In this document: positions 34,193 to 42,265 of the stretch, piece after piece
Numbering within the stretch: the stretch's first letter is position 1
Layout: the number at the start of each line of letters is the position of its first letter
DNA from: Deinococcus sonorensis KR-87
GTDB taxonomy: Bacteria; Deinococcota; Deinococci; Deinococcales; Deinococcaceae
DNA length: 64,000 nucleotides
Direction: 5' to 3'
NCBI RefSeq assembly: GCF_040256395.1
Contig: NZ_CP158299.1
Span: 1,021,501-1,085,500 of the forward strand
Notes under the pieces: model-generated
The model's database searches: none
What the model saw: only the letters and a program-made list of their open reading frames with translations
Told to the model about the DNA's origin: nothing
Made by a program: the position numbers and the translations under genes

Positions 34193-34974
34193 GCGTGGCC
34201 CTTTTTCAGCAGCTCGCGGATCTCGGTGGCAATCTCGAAGAAGCGCGGCGACTCGCGGGTCTCGTCGCTGCGTGGGTGCGGCAGGTCCACGTCCACGATG
34301 CCCTCGATCTTGCCGGGCCGGGCGGTCATCACCACCACGCGGGTGCTCAGGAACACCGCCTCCGGAATGCTGTGCGTCACGAAGATGATGGTCTTGCCGG
34401 TCTCGCGCCACAGCCGCAGCAGTTCCAGGTTCAGTCGCTCGCGCGTGATCTCGTCCAGGGCGCCGAACGGTTCGTCCATGAACAGCAGCGGCGGGTCGAA
34501 GGCCAGGGCCCGGGCGATGCTGACGCGCTGCTGCATGCCGCCCGACAGCTGCCACGGGTAGCTGCGCTCGAACTTCTCCAGCCCCACCAGCCGCAGCATC
34601 TCGCGGGCGCGCGCCACCCGGTCGCCCGGCACGCGCATCACTTCCAGCGGCAGCAGCACGTTCTTCAGCACGCTGCGCCACTCCATCAGCGCCGGCGCCT
34701 GAAACACGTAGCCGTACTGCCGGCCCCGCCGGGCGGCGCTCGGCGGCTGGCCATTCACGCGGATGTCGCCGCTGGTCGGCTGCACCAGATCGGCCAGCAG
34801 CCGCAGCAGGGTGGTCTTGCCGCAGCCGCTGGGGCCGATCAGGCTGATGAATTCGCCCGGCTGAATGCTCAGCGAGGCGTTCTGGAGCGCCACGGTCTGG
34901 CCGCCCGGCACCGGGAAGACCATGCCGAGGTCGCGGACCAGCACGATGGGGTCGGGGGAAACAGCCTGCGTCAC
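34189..34974 (-). CDS. ABC transporter ATP-binding protein (nitrate/sulfonate/NMT1 type)
   Basis: 261 residues: Walker A GPSGCGKTTLL, Q-loop VFQAPALMEWRSVLKN, signature LSGGMQQRVSIARAL, Walker B LLFMDEPFGALDEITRE, and H-loop FVTHSIPEAVFLS. It powers the two permeases encoded next. The GTG start has TGGAGG 7 nt upstream. It lies 40 nt after hydA in the same operon. Confidence 0.93.
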   Translation of the reverse strand: MTQAVSPDPIVLVRDLGMVFPVPGGQTVALQNASLSIQPGEFISLIGPSGCGKTTLLRLLADLVQPTSGDIRVNGQPPSAARRGRQYGYVFQAPALMEWRSVLKNVLLPLEVMRVPGDRVARAREMLRLVGLEKFERSYPWQLSGGMQQRVSIARALAFDPPLLFMDEPFGALDEITRERLNLELLRLWRETGKTIIFVTHSIPEAVFLSTRVVVMTARPGKIEGIVDVDLPHPRSDETRESPRFFEIATEIRELLKKGHA

Positions 34975-35014
34975 GGGGAAACCTCCAGGGAGAGTGGGAA
35001 GGCGGGCCGGGAGC

Positions 35015-36379
35015 CTAGCGTCGGAGCAGCTGCCCCCGCGCCGGGTCGCCCACGAAGGCGCCGTCCTGCACCGCCACCTGCCCGCGCACCGTCACCACGC
35101 TGGGCCGCCCGTCGATCTCGAAACCCTCGAAGCCGCTGTAATCGTTGTTGACGTGCGAGGTGCGCGTGCTGATGGTGCCGCGGTAGGCGGGGTCGTAGAT
35201 CACCAGATCGGCGTCGCTGCCCACCTGCACCGTGCCCTTGCGCGGGTACAGCCCGAACAGCTGGGCGGCGCGGGTGCTGGCGGCGTCCACGAAGCGCTCC
35301 AGGCTCAGCCGACCCCGGCTGACCCCGTAGGTGTACAGCAGGTTCACCCGGTCCTCAATGGCCGGGATGCCGTTGGGAATGCGGGTGAAGTCGTCGTCGC
35401 CCAGGTGCTTCTGGGCCACGTCGAAGGGGCAGTGGTCGGTGGCCACCGTGTCGATCTGACCGCGCTCCAGCGCCTCCCACAGCGGGTCCTGGTTGCGCTT
35501 GTCGCGCAGCGGCGGGCTCATCACGTATTTGGCGCCCTCCACCCCCGGGCGCTCGGCGTAGGTTTTGTCCAGCAGCAGGTGCGGAATCACCACCTCCACA
35601 CTCAGGTCCACGCCCCGGTCCTTGGCCTTCAGGGCCGCCTCCAGCGCGCGGGCGTTCGAGAGGTGCACCACGTAGCCCTTCGCGCCGGTCATCTCCAGGA
35701 AGGTGGCGAAGTGGGCGGTGCCCTCGGCCTCCACCGCCTCCGGGCGGCTCGGCTCGTGCCACTCGGGGCCGGTCTTGCCCTCCGCGAGCAGCTTCTGCTG
35801 CAGCTCCGCCACCAGTTCGGCGTTCTCGCAGTGGGCCGTCACAATCACGCCCAGTTCCCTGGCCAGCTTCAGCGTCTGGTACAGCGCGTGATCGTCGATG
35901 CCGAAGGCGCCCTTGTATGCCAGGAACACCTTGAAGCTCTTCATGCCCTGCGCCACCAGCCCGCGCAGGGTGGCCTCCGTCTCGTCGTCCCAGCGCGTCA
36001 CGCCCAGGTGGAAGCTGTAGTCGCTGGCGCTGTGCCCCTCGGCCATCTGTGTCCAGGTCTTCCAGCCGCTCGCCAGTTCCTCGGTGCCGGCGGGGGCCAG
36101 CATCTCGATGAAGGTGGTGGTGCCGCCGATCAGCGCGGCCTGCGAGCCGGTGGTGTGGGTGTCCTTGGCGAAGGTGCCCATGAACGGCAGGTGGATGTGC
36201 ACGTGCGGGTCAATGAAGCCGGGGAAGATGTACTTGCCGCTGGCGTCGATGACCTGGGCGCCCTCCGGCACCTCCAGGTCCGGCCCGATGCGGCGGATGG
36301 TCTCGCCCTCCACCAGAATGTCGGCCCGGTACCGCTGGCCGTCCGAGATGATCTCGCCGTGTTGAATCAGTAGGGTCAT
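35015..36379 (-). CDS. hydA: Dihydropyrimidinase (D-hydantoinase)
   Basis: Opens dihydrouracil or dihydrothymine to the N-carbamoyl-beta-amino acid. 454-residue cyclic amidohydrolase: FIDPHVHIHLPFMGT, the carboxylated lysine in SFKVFLAYKG, VTAHCENAELV, YVVHLSNARAL, the YVMSPPLRDK stretch, and the metal Asp in VATDHCPFDVAQK. Length and motifs fit dihydropyrimidinase better than allantoinase. It lies between preA and the ABC genes, and GAGG precedes the ATG. Confidence 0.93.
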   Translation of the reverse strand: MTLLIQHGEIISDGQRYRADILVEGETIRRIGPDLEVPEGAQVIDASGKYIFPGFIDPHVHIHLPFMGTFAKDTHTTGSQAALIGGTTTFIEMLAPAGTEELASGWKTWTQMAEGHSASDYSFHLGVTRWDDETEATLRGLVAQGMKSFKVFLAYKGAFGIDDHALYQTLKLARELGVIVTAHCENAELVAELQQKLLAEGKTGPEWHEPSRPEAVEAEGTAHFATFLEMTGAKGYVVHLSNARALEAALKAKDRGVDLSVEVVIPHLLLDKTYAERPGVEGAKYVMSPPLRDKRNQDPLWEALERGQIDTVATDHCPFDVAQKHLGDDDFTRIPNGIPAIEDRVNLLYTYGVSRGRLSLERFVDAASTRAAQLFGLYPRKGTVQVGSDADLVIYDPAYRGTISTRTSHVNNDYSGFEGFEIDGRPSVVTVRGQVAVQDGAFVGDPARGQLLRR

Positions 36380-36433
36380 GCAGGGGCCTCACTGGAACGG
36401 GTGGGAAGGAAAAGGACGGAGCGTGCGCGGGCC

Positions 36434-37813
36434 TCAGTGGATCTCGATGCCCGCCTCGTCGCGGTACGCCTCCATGGCGGCCCACTGCTGCGTGACGGCC
36501 GGGCGCTGGGCGGTGAGCTGGTCCCAGGTGACGCTCTCGCGGCCACTCGGCACGCTCACCATCTCGATGCAGCCGTCCACCGGGCAGACGTTGACGCACA
36601 GGGCGCAGCCCACACAGTCGGGCTCGCGCACCACCGGGGTGGGGCGGGTGTCCGCGACCCCTTTGCCGTTCATGCGCGGGTCGAAGCCGGGGTCCACCCG
36701 GATGCCGCCCTCGGCATACAGGTCGATGCACTGGTGCGCGGTGTCGTTGCACGCCACGTAACACAGGTTGCACTGAATGCACTTGTCCGGGTTGATGCGC
36801 GCCACCGCCTGATACGAGAGGTCCAGCTGCCCGAAGGTGCTGACCTGCGGCAGGCTGCGGCCCGCCACGTCGTAGATGGTGGCGAAGCCCTTGTCGTCCA
36901 TCCAGTTCGACAGGCCGTCGATCATGTCCTCCACGATGCGGTAGCCGTAGTGCATGGCCGCCGTGCACACCTGCAGCGACGTGGCGCCTAGCAGCAGGAA
37001 CTCGGCCGCGTCGCGCCACGTCTGGATGCCGCCCATGCCGCAGATCGGCACGCCGCTGCGCAGCACCTCGGCGTCAGTCATCAGTTCGGTCAGCATGTTC
37101 AGCGCGATCGGCTTCACGGCCGGCCCCGCGTACCCGCCGTGGGTGCCGCGCCCCCCGATGTTCGGCGTGATCTGCAGGGTATCCAGGTCCACCCGCATGA
37201 TGCTGTTGATGGTGTTGATCAGGCTCAGGGCGTTCGCGCCGCCGGCCAGCGCCGCGTGCGCGGGGTCGGTGATGTGCGTCACGTTGGGCGTCAGCTTCAC
37301 GATCACCGGGAGTTTCGTGACGCTGGTCACCCAGTGGGTGTTCAGCTGGCACATCTCTGGCACCTGCCCCACCGCCGCGCCCATGCCGCGCTCGCTCATG
37401 CCCTGCGGGCAGCCGTAGTTCAGCTCGATGCCGTCGGCGCCGGTGTCCTCGATCATCATCACGATGTCGCGCCACGCCTTGGGGTCGGCGTCCACCATCG
37501 CGCTCACGATGACGGCCCGGTCCGGCCACATCCGCTTCACCTCCGCGATCTCGCGCAGGTTGACGTCCAGCGGTCGGTCCGAGATGAGTTCCACGTTGTT
37601 GATGGCCAGCAGCCGCTGCCCGCCCAGGCTGAGCCCGCCGTAGCGGTTGCTGATGTTCAGCACCGGCGCCCCGATCGTCTTCCAGACGGCCCCGCCCCAG
37701 CCGTGCTCGAAGGCGCGGTGAATCTGCGGGCCGCTGTTGGTGGGCGGCGCAGATGCCAGCCAGAAGGGATTGGGGGCGCGGATGCCGGCGAAGTTGATGG
37801 ACAGGTCAGCCAT
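36434..37813 (-). CDS. preA: NAD-dependent dihydropyrimidine dehydrogenase subunit PreA
   Basis: 459 residues. The FMN-binding dihydroorotate-dehydrogenase-like barrel (1 to about 310) contains INFAGIRAPNPFWLASAPPT and the active-site Cys in LNYGCPQGMSERGMG. A C-terminal 2x[4Fe-4S] ferredoxin domain has CIQCNLCYVACND and CVGCALCVNVCP. With PreT it reduces uracil and thymine, the first step of the reductive pathway. GGAGG lies 6 nt before the ATG, 39 nt after preT. Confidence 0.95.
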   Translation of the reverse strand: MADLSINFAGIRAPNPFWLASAPPTNSGPQIHRAFEHGWGGAVWKTIGAPVLNISNRYGGLSLGGQRLLAINNVELISDRPLDVNLREIAEVKRMWPDRAVIVSAMVDADPKAWRDIVMMIEDTGADGIELNYGCPQGMSERGMGAAVGQVPEMCQLNTHWVTSVTKLPVIVKLTPNVTHITDPAHAALAGGANALSLINTINSIMRVDLDTLQITPNIGGRGTHGGYAGPAVKPIALNMLTELMTDAEVLRSGVPICGMGGIQTWRDAAEFLLLGATSLQVCTAAMHYGYRIVEDMIDGLSNWMDDKGFATIYDVAGRSLPQVSTFGQLDLSYQAVARINPDKCIQCNLCYVACNDTAHQCIDLYAEGGIRVDPGFDPRMNGKGVADTRPTPVVREPDCVGCALCVNVCPVDGCIEMVSVPSGRESVTWDQLTAQRPAVTQQWAAMEAYRDEAGIEIH

Positions 37814-37852
37814 GACGGGCCTCCAGAGTCAGGGGAGAGGAGCGGAGGGCCA

Positions 37853-39187
37853 TCAGTCGGCCGCTCCGTGTTCCGGCACGGCCATGCTCAGGGCCGCGTG
37901 GATGGCGGCCGCCGCGATCTTGCCGTCCTGCACGGCCATCACGGTGCTGGCGCTGCCACGCACGCGCACGCAGTCGCCGCCCGCATACACGCGCGGCAGG
38001 CTGGTGGCGAGCGTGTCGTCCACCCGGATGTAGCCGCCCTCCAGCTCCAGACCCAGCGCCACGGCCAGCGCGGGCTTCTCCTGCCCGATGGCCTTGATGA
38101 CCGTGTCGCAGGGAATGACGAACTCGCTGCCCGGCACCGCCTCGGGCCGGGGCCGGCCGCTGCTGTCCGGCGCGCCCAGCCGCATCTGCACGCACTTCAG
38201 CCCCGTGACCTGCCCGCCCTCGGCAACCACCTCGATCGGCTGGGTCAGGAAGGTGAAGCGGATGCCCTCGTGCAGCGCGAACTCGTACTCGTGGCGGTAG
38301 GCGGTCATCTCGTGTTCGGTGCGGCGGTAGACCATGAGGGTGTCGGCGCCGGCGCGCCGCGCCACGGTGGCCGCGTCGATGGCGGTGTTCCCAGCCCCGA
38401 TCACCACCACCCGCTCGCCCAGCCGCAGCGTCTCCGGCGCGACCTTGCTCGCTTCAATGACCCCCAGGCCGTCCAGAATGTGCGCCTCACCGGGAATGCC
38501 CATGGCCGGCACCGCGCCCAGCCCCAGGCCCAGGAACACCGCGTCGTACTCGCTGAGCAGCAGGTCCAGACCGGCCCGGTCGGTCAGCTCGGTCTGGGTG
38601 GTGACGGTCACGCCCAGCGCTTTGAGCGCCTCCACCTCACGCTGCGCCACCTCCACCGGCTCGCGCAGCACGATGATGCCGTAGGTGCTCAGGCCGCCGG
38701 CCAGCTCACGGCGCTCGAACAGCGTGACCGAGTGGCCCAGCTTGGCCAGCTCCGCGCTGGCGCTGATGCCGGCCGGGCCGCTGCCCACCACCGCCACCCG
38801 CAGGCCTGTCGGGGTGCCCGGCTGGAACAGCTGGACGCCACGCTCCTGCACGTGGTCCACGGCGTAGCGCTGCAGCCGCCCGATGGCGATGGGGGTGTGG
38901 TCCTTGCCCAGCACGCAGGCCCCCTCGCACAGTTCCTGCACCGGACAGACCCGGGCGCAGGTGCCGCCCAGGAAGTTGCTTTCCAGGATGGTGCGGGCCG
39001 ACCCGCGAAGGTTCCCGGTGCTGATCTTGCGGATGAAGGTGGGGATGTCGATGTGGGTGGGGCAGGCCTGAAGGCACGGGGCGTCGTAGCAGTACAGACA
39101 CCGGTTGGCTTCCACCGCCGCCTCGTGTGCGGTGAAGGGGGGCAGCAGTTCCTGAAAGGCGAAGGAGGGGGGGCTGGCTGGTTCCAT
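37853..39187 (-). CDS. preT: NAD(P)H-dependent dihydropyrimidine dehydrogenase subunit PreT
   Basis: 444 residues, glutamate-synthase small-subunit type. The N-terminal cysteines are in CLYCYDAPCLQACPTHIDIP and GGTCARVCPVQELCEGACV. A FAD fold (VAVVGSGPAGISASAELAKL) and an NAD(P) fold (VVVIGAGNTAIDAATVARRA) follow, then the C-terminal YAGGDCVRVRGSASTVMAV. It feeds electrons to PreA. ATG 39187 (GAGG 6 nt upstream) is preferred to an upstream start at 39211. First gene of a long operon that runs to 29852. Confidence 0.94.
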   Translation of the reverse strand: MEPASPPSFAFQELLPPFTAHEAAVEANRCLYCYDAPCLQACPTHIDIPTFIRKISTGNLRGSARTILESNFLGGTCARVCPVQELCEGACVLGKDHTPIAIGRLQRYAVDHVQERGVQLFQPGTPTGLRVAVVGSGPAGISASAELAKLGHSVTLFERRELAGGLSTYGIIVLREPVEVAQREVEALKALGVTVTTQTELTDRAGLDLLLSEYDAVFLGLGLGAVPAMGIPGEAHILDGLGVIEASKVAPETLRLGERVVVIGAGNTAIDAATVARRAGADTLMVYRRTEHEMTAYRHEYEFALHEGIRFTFLTQPIEVVAEGGQVTGLKCVQMRLGAPDSSGRPRPEAVPGSEFVIPCDTVIKAIGQEKPALAVALGLELEGGYIRVDDTLATSLPRVYAGGDCVRVRGSASTVMAVQDGKIAAAAIHAALSMAVPEHGAAD

Positions 39188-39251
39188 GACTGACCTCGCT
39201 GTCCTGAGCACTACGGGGTCGGTTCGTGCCCTCGCCGGAGCCGATTTAACC

Positions 39252-39266
39252 GAATCTCCACGATTC
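39252..39266. promoter_or_regulatory. Candidate operator over the preT promoter
   Basis: GAATC-N5-GATTC, a perfect 5-bp-arm palindrome overlapping the -10 box and start site, flanked by a related GATTTAAC. Confidence 0.45.
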
Positions 39267-39291
39267 TAGGCGGCAACCTGCATACAGTCAA
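39263..39291 (-). promoter_or_regulatory. Promoter of the pyrimidine catabolism operon
   Basis: TTGACT (39291-39286), exactly 17 nt, TAGAAT (39268-39263), about 75 nt before preT. Confidence 0.8.
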
Positions 39292-39735
39292 GAAAAGGCT
39301 GGATGTTTATGCTGCAGAGGCCGCGTGGGTTTTCAGCACCCATGATAAGCGAATGGCGCAGAAGCCGACACTTTTGACACAGCAGTCAGTCAACATTCAG
39401 AGCGAACGGTTGAGGCATACGGATTACGTCTGCATAAATATGCATAAAACACTGAACTATGATTCTCAGAAAATTCGTTCGGCATCGCCGTAGGACGCCC
39501 TCACCGCCATTTTCTCAAGGGTCGCCGAGGAACAGAGCATCAGCATTATGCGAACACGATGCATACTTTCCACCGTCTATGGGCCTGGCTCAGCCAGAAA
39601 TGTGCATTCTGTTCTCTAAAATCCATACAGACAGCACAAATTCAGGCCACGGACGAGGTCGCGTGCCCGGCAGAGTCATGAAGTGTTGTGCCTTACTCTA
39701 CTGCGGCGGAGCAGCGCTTCCCAGGGGCCGCGTGA
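39292..39735. other. Noncoding AT-enriched regulatory region between preT and the MoaD-MoaE gene
   Basis: No supported gene in this 444-bp stretch. It holds TTGAC-N10-GTCAA (39374-39393), a TGCATAAATATGCATAAA tract (39431-39448) with two direct TGCATA copies 10 bp apart, and a further GATGCATAC (39559-39567). These may be regulator sites; none is assigned. Confidence 0.4.
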
Positions 39736-39741
39736 TACCGT
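39736..39741 (+). promoter_or_regulatory. -10 box TACCGT of a leaderless promoter
   Basis: TACCGT, 7 nt, then ATG 39749. Confidence 0.4.
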
Positions 39742-39748
39742 CACCCTC

Positions 39749-40423
39749 ATGATCACGGTGGTGCTGTTCGCGCGGCTGAGGCGGGAGGCAGGGCTGGACA
39801 CGCTGCAGCTGGCGGTGCCGGAGCCCGCCACGGTGCGCGGGGTGGCCGACGCGGTGGAGCGGCAGGTGCCGCTGTCCTTGCGCGGCTGCATGGCGGCGGT
39901 CAACGAGCGGTATGCCGAGCCGGACGAGCCGGTCCGGGATGGCGACGAGGTGGCGTTCCTGCCGCCGGTGGCGGGCGGCGTGACAGACCCGCTAGATCAC
40001 TGCCGGGTCACACAGGACGAGTTGACGCTGGCCGACGCCGACCGCTTCCTGGTGCGGCCTGAGCACGGCGCGCAGGCCTATTTCGTGGGCACGGTGCGTT
40101 CCCCCAATCAGGGCAAGGCGGTGGAGTTCATCGAGTACGAGGGCTACGCGCCGATGGCCGAGCGGGTGATGCATGAGGCCGCGGTCCAGGCCCGCGAGCG
40201 CTACGGAGAGCTGCGCGTCTGGATCGAGCACCGCACCGGCCGCCTGACACCCGGGCAGGCCAGCATCCTGATCGGGGTGGCCAGCCCGCACCGCCGCCCG
40301 GCGCTGGAAGCCTGCGACTTCCTGATCGAGCACCTCAAGGCGGTGCTGCCGGTGTGGAAGCTGGAGGGCGATGAGGAGGGCGAGCACTGGGTCAAGGGCC
40401 AGACCAGCTCCGGCACGCTGTAG
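39749..40423 (+). CDS. MoaD-MoaE fusion, molybdopterin synthase
   Basis: 224 residues. Residues 1-77 are the ubiquitin-like sulfur carrier MoaD (MITVVLFARLRREAG; DGDEVAFLPPVAGG). Residues about 85-224 are the MoaE catalytic subunit (AYFVGTVRSPNQGKAVEFIE, HRTGRLTPGQASI, ASPHRRPALEAC, and LPVWKLEG with the catalytic Lys). MoaD normally ends in a free Gly-Gly that carries the thiocarboxylate; here Gly76-Gly77 is internal, so cleavage before Val78 would be needed. Mycobacterial MoaX is a fusion processed in this way. The product would supply cofactor for the xanthine dehydrogenase. ATG 39749 has a leaderless -10 box. Confidence 0.92.
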   Translation: MITVVLFARLRREAGLDTLQLAVPEPATVRGVADAVERQVPLSLRGCMAAVNERYAEPDEPVRDGDEVAFLPPVAGGVTDPLDHCRVTQDELTLADADRFLVRPEHGAQAYFVGTVRSPNQGKAVEFIEYEGYAPMAERVMHEAAVQARERYGELRVWIEHRTGRLTPGQASILIGVASPHRRPALEACDFLIEHLKAVLPVWKLEGDEEGEHWVKGQTSSGTL

Positions 40424-40429
40424 GCGGCC

Positions 40430-41080
40430 TCAGCGCGGCTGGCGTTTGTGGCGGTTGTCGAACTGGCCGTAATAGCGCCCGGCCAGCAGCCACATCAGTA
40501 CCAGTACTGCCCCCAGCCCCAGCAGCTGCACGCCGCTCTGAACTCCGCTGCTCAGCAGGCTGTTGAAACTCAGGTGCAGCGCCACGCTGATGCCCAGCCC
40601 GCGCAGCAGCCAGTGGCGGGCCTGGGCCGGGCGCAGGCGGGCCTGGGTCAGCGCGTACCCAATCGGGGCGCTGAACAGCGCGTGCGCCAGGGTGGTGATC
40701 AGGCCGTGCCACAGCGCCGCCGACGCTCCGTAGCCCAGGCCATAACTGACGTTCTCGGGCAGGGCGAAGCCCAGCGCCGCCGTCACCGCGTAGATCAGGC
40801 CGTCCATCGGCTCGTCGAAGTCCGGCTCGTGCAGGGTGGTGGCGGCGGCCAGCAGTTTGCTGCCCTCCTCGGTCAGGGCGCCCAGCAGCAGCACCAGCAC
40901 CGGTCCCAGCGCGCCCAGGCTGACCCCGAAGGTAGCCGACACCAGCCACGCGAACATGCCCCAGGCGAAGGTCCTCAGCAGCAGCCAGGCCGGCTCCGGC
41001 TCGTGGTCGCGGCGCAGGAACACCCACAGCCACACCCCGGTGGGCAGCAGCGAGCTGAGCAGCGAGAGCAGCAGGTTCAT
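40430..41080 (-). CDS. PrsW-family intramembrane metalloprotease-like protein
   Basis: 216 residues with about 7 membrane segments. The conserved motifs of the PrsW/YhfC superfamily are present: GALTEEGSKLLAA (EExxK), GFALPENVSYGLGYG, WHGLITTLAHALFSAPIGYA and the late HLSFNSLL. PrsW cleaves anti-sigma factors in Bacillus; the target here is unknown. It faces the MoaD-MoaE gene tail to tail with 6 nt between. The ATG lies 10 nt after the ruvC stop, so it is probably co-transcribed with ruvC. Confidence 0.85.
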   Translation of the reverse strand: MNLLLSLLSSLLPTGVWLWVFLRRDHEPEPAWLLLRTFAWGMFAWLVSATFGVSLGALGPVLVLLLGALTEEGSKLLAAATTLHEPDFDEPMDGLIYAVTAALGFALPENVSYGLGYGASAALWHGLITTLAHALFSAPIGYALTQARLRPAQARHWLLRGLGISVALHLSFNSLLSSGVQSGVQLLGLGAVLVLMWLLAGRYYGQFDNRHKRQPR

Positions 41081-41090
41081 GCCGGGAGCC

Positions 41091-41591
41091 TCAGCGGGCG
41101 GCGGCAGCGGCGGTGCGCGCCTGCATGGCGCTGTGGGCCAGGTGGGTCAGCGCCAGCGCCAGCGCGTCGGCGGCGTGGTTGTTGAACACCTCGCGGATGC
41201 CCAGCGAGGCCTTGACCATGTACTCCACCTGCTGCTTGTCGGCGCGGCCGGTGCCCACCAGTGCCTGCTTCACCTGCATCGGGCCGTAGGTGTGCACCGG
41301 CAGCTGCGCCTGGGCGCACGCCAGCTGCACCACCCCGAAGGCCTGCCCGATCTTGAAGGCCACATCGGCCTGCCGCCGCAGAATCTGGTCCTCGATGGCC
41401 ACCGCCTCCGGCTGGAACTCCTCAATCAGCCGCGACACCTCGTGGTGCAGGTACGCCAGCCGCCGGGGCATGATCCAGGCGGCCTCGGTGATCAGGCAGA
41501 CGTGATGCAGGTGACGCGCCTTGCGGGCGTCTCCCTCCACGATGCCGAGGCCCAGGTTGGCCAGCCCTGGGTCAATACCGAGCACGATCAT
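41091..41591 (-). CDS. ruvC: Holliday junction endonuclease RuvC
   Basis: 166-residue dimeric resolvase that cuts Holliday junctions. Catalytic positions: Asp7 (GIDPGLANLG), Glu67 (AVAIEDQILRR), then His139 and Asp142 in NNHAADALALAL. The His in place of the E. coli Asp matches the Thermus thermophilus enzyme. ATG 41591 is chosen because TATGCT (41603-41598) lies 6 nt upstream; the frame extends 11 codons further. Confidence 0.95.
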   Translation of the reverse strand: MIVLGIDPGLANLGLGIVEGDARKARHLHHVCLITEAAWIMPRRLAYLHHEVSRLIEEFQPEAVAIEDQILRRQADVAFKIGQAFGVVQLACAQAQLPVHTYGPMQVKQALVGTGRADKQQVEYMVKASLGIREVFNNHAADALALALTHLAHSAMQARTAAAAAR

Positions 41592-41597
41592 ACGGGC

Positions 41598-41603
41598 AGC
41601 ATA
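41598..41603 (-). promoter_or_regulatory. -10 box TATGCT of a leaderless ruvC promoter
   Basis: TATGCT, 6 nt, then ATG 41591; it lies just beyond the erpA terminator. Confidence 0.5.
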
Positions 41604-41623
41604 GCGTGTGGGACGGGCCACCA

Positions 41624-41650
41624 CAAAAAAAGGCCCCCGGAAGGGGGCCT
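41624..41650 (-). terminator. Intrinsic terminator of erpA
   Basis: Stem AGGCCCCC/GGGGGCCT with a 4-nt loop, followed on the - strand by a run of T. Confidence 0.92.
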
Positions 41651-41666
41651 GGAGGCGCGGCGCCGC

Positions 41667-42092
<426 letters not shown>

Positions 42093-42099
42093 GCTGTCT

Positions 42100-42105
42100 A
42101 CCCTA
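42100..42105 (-). promoter_or_regulatory. -10 box TAGGGT of a leaderless erpA promoter
   Basis: TAGGGT, 7 nt, then ATG 42092. Confidence 0.4.
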
Positions 42106-42252
42106 GCAAAGTACCGGAGTTTAAAAGGTGCAGCTGACCCTAAAGCGGCCAGGGTGAAGGGGGTGTGCTCTTTGGGTGGCCGGGCTCTCCTGACCCGGAA
42201 CAGGAGGACGCCCGGTGCCCGATGGACTCGCCTGCTGGGGGCTGGCCGGGGC

Positions 42253-42258
42253 TATGCT
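42253..42258 (+). promoter_or_regulatory. -10 box TATGCT of a leaderless peptidase promoter
   Basis: TATGCT, 7 nt, then ATG 42266. Confidence 0.5.
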
Positions 42259-42265
42259 CTGCGGT

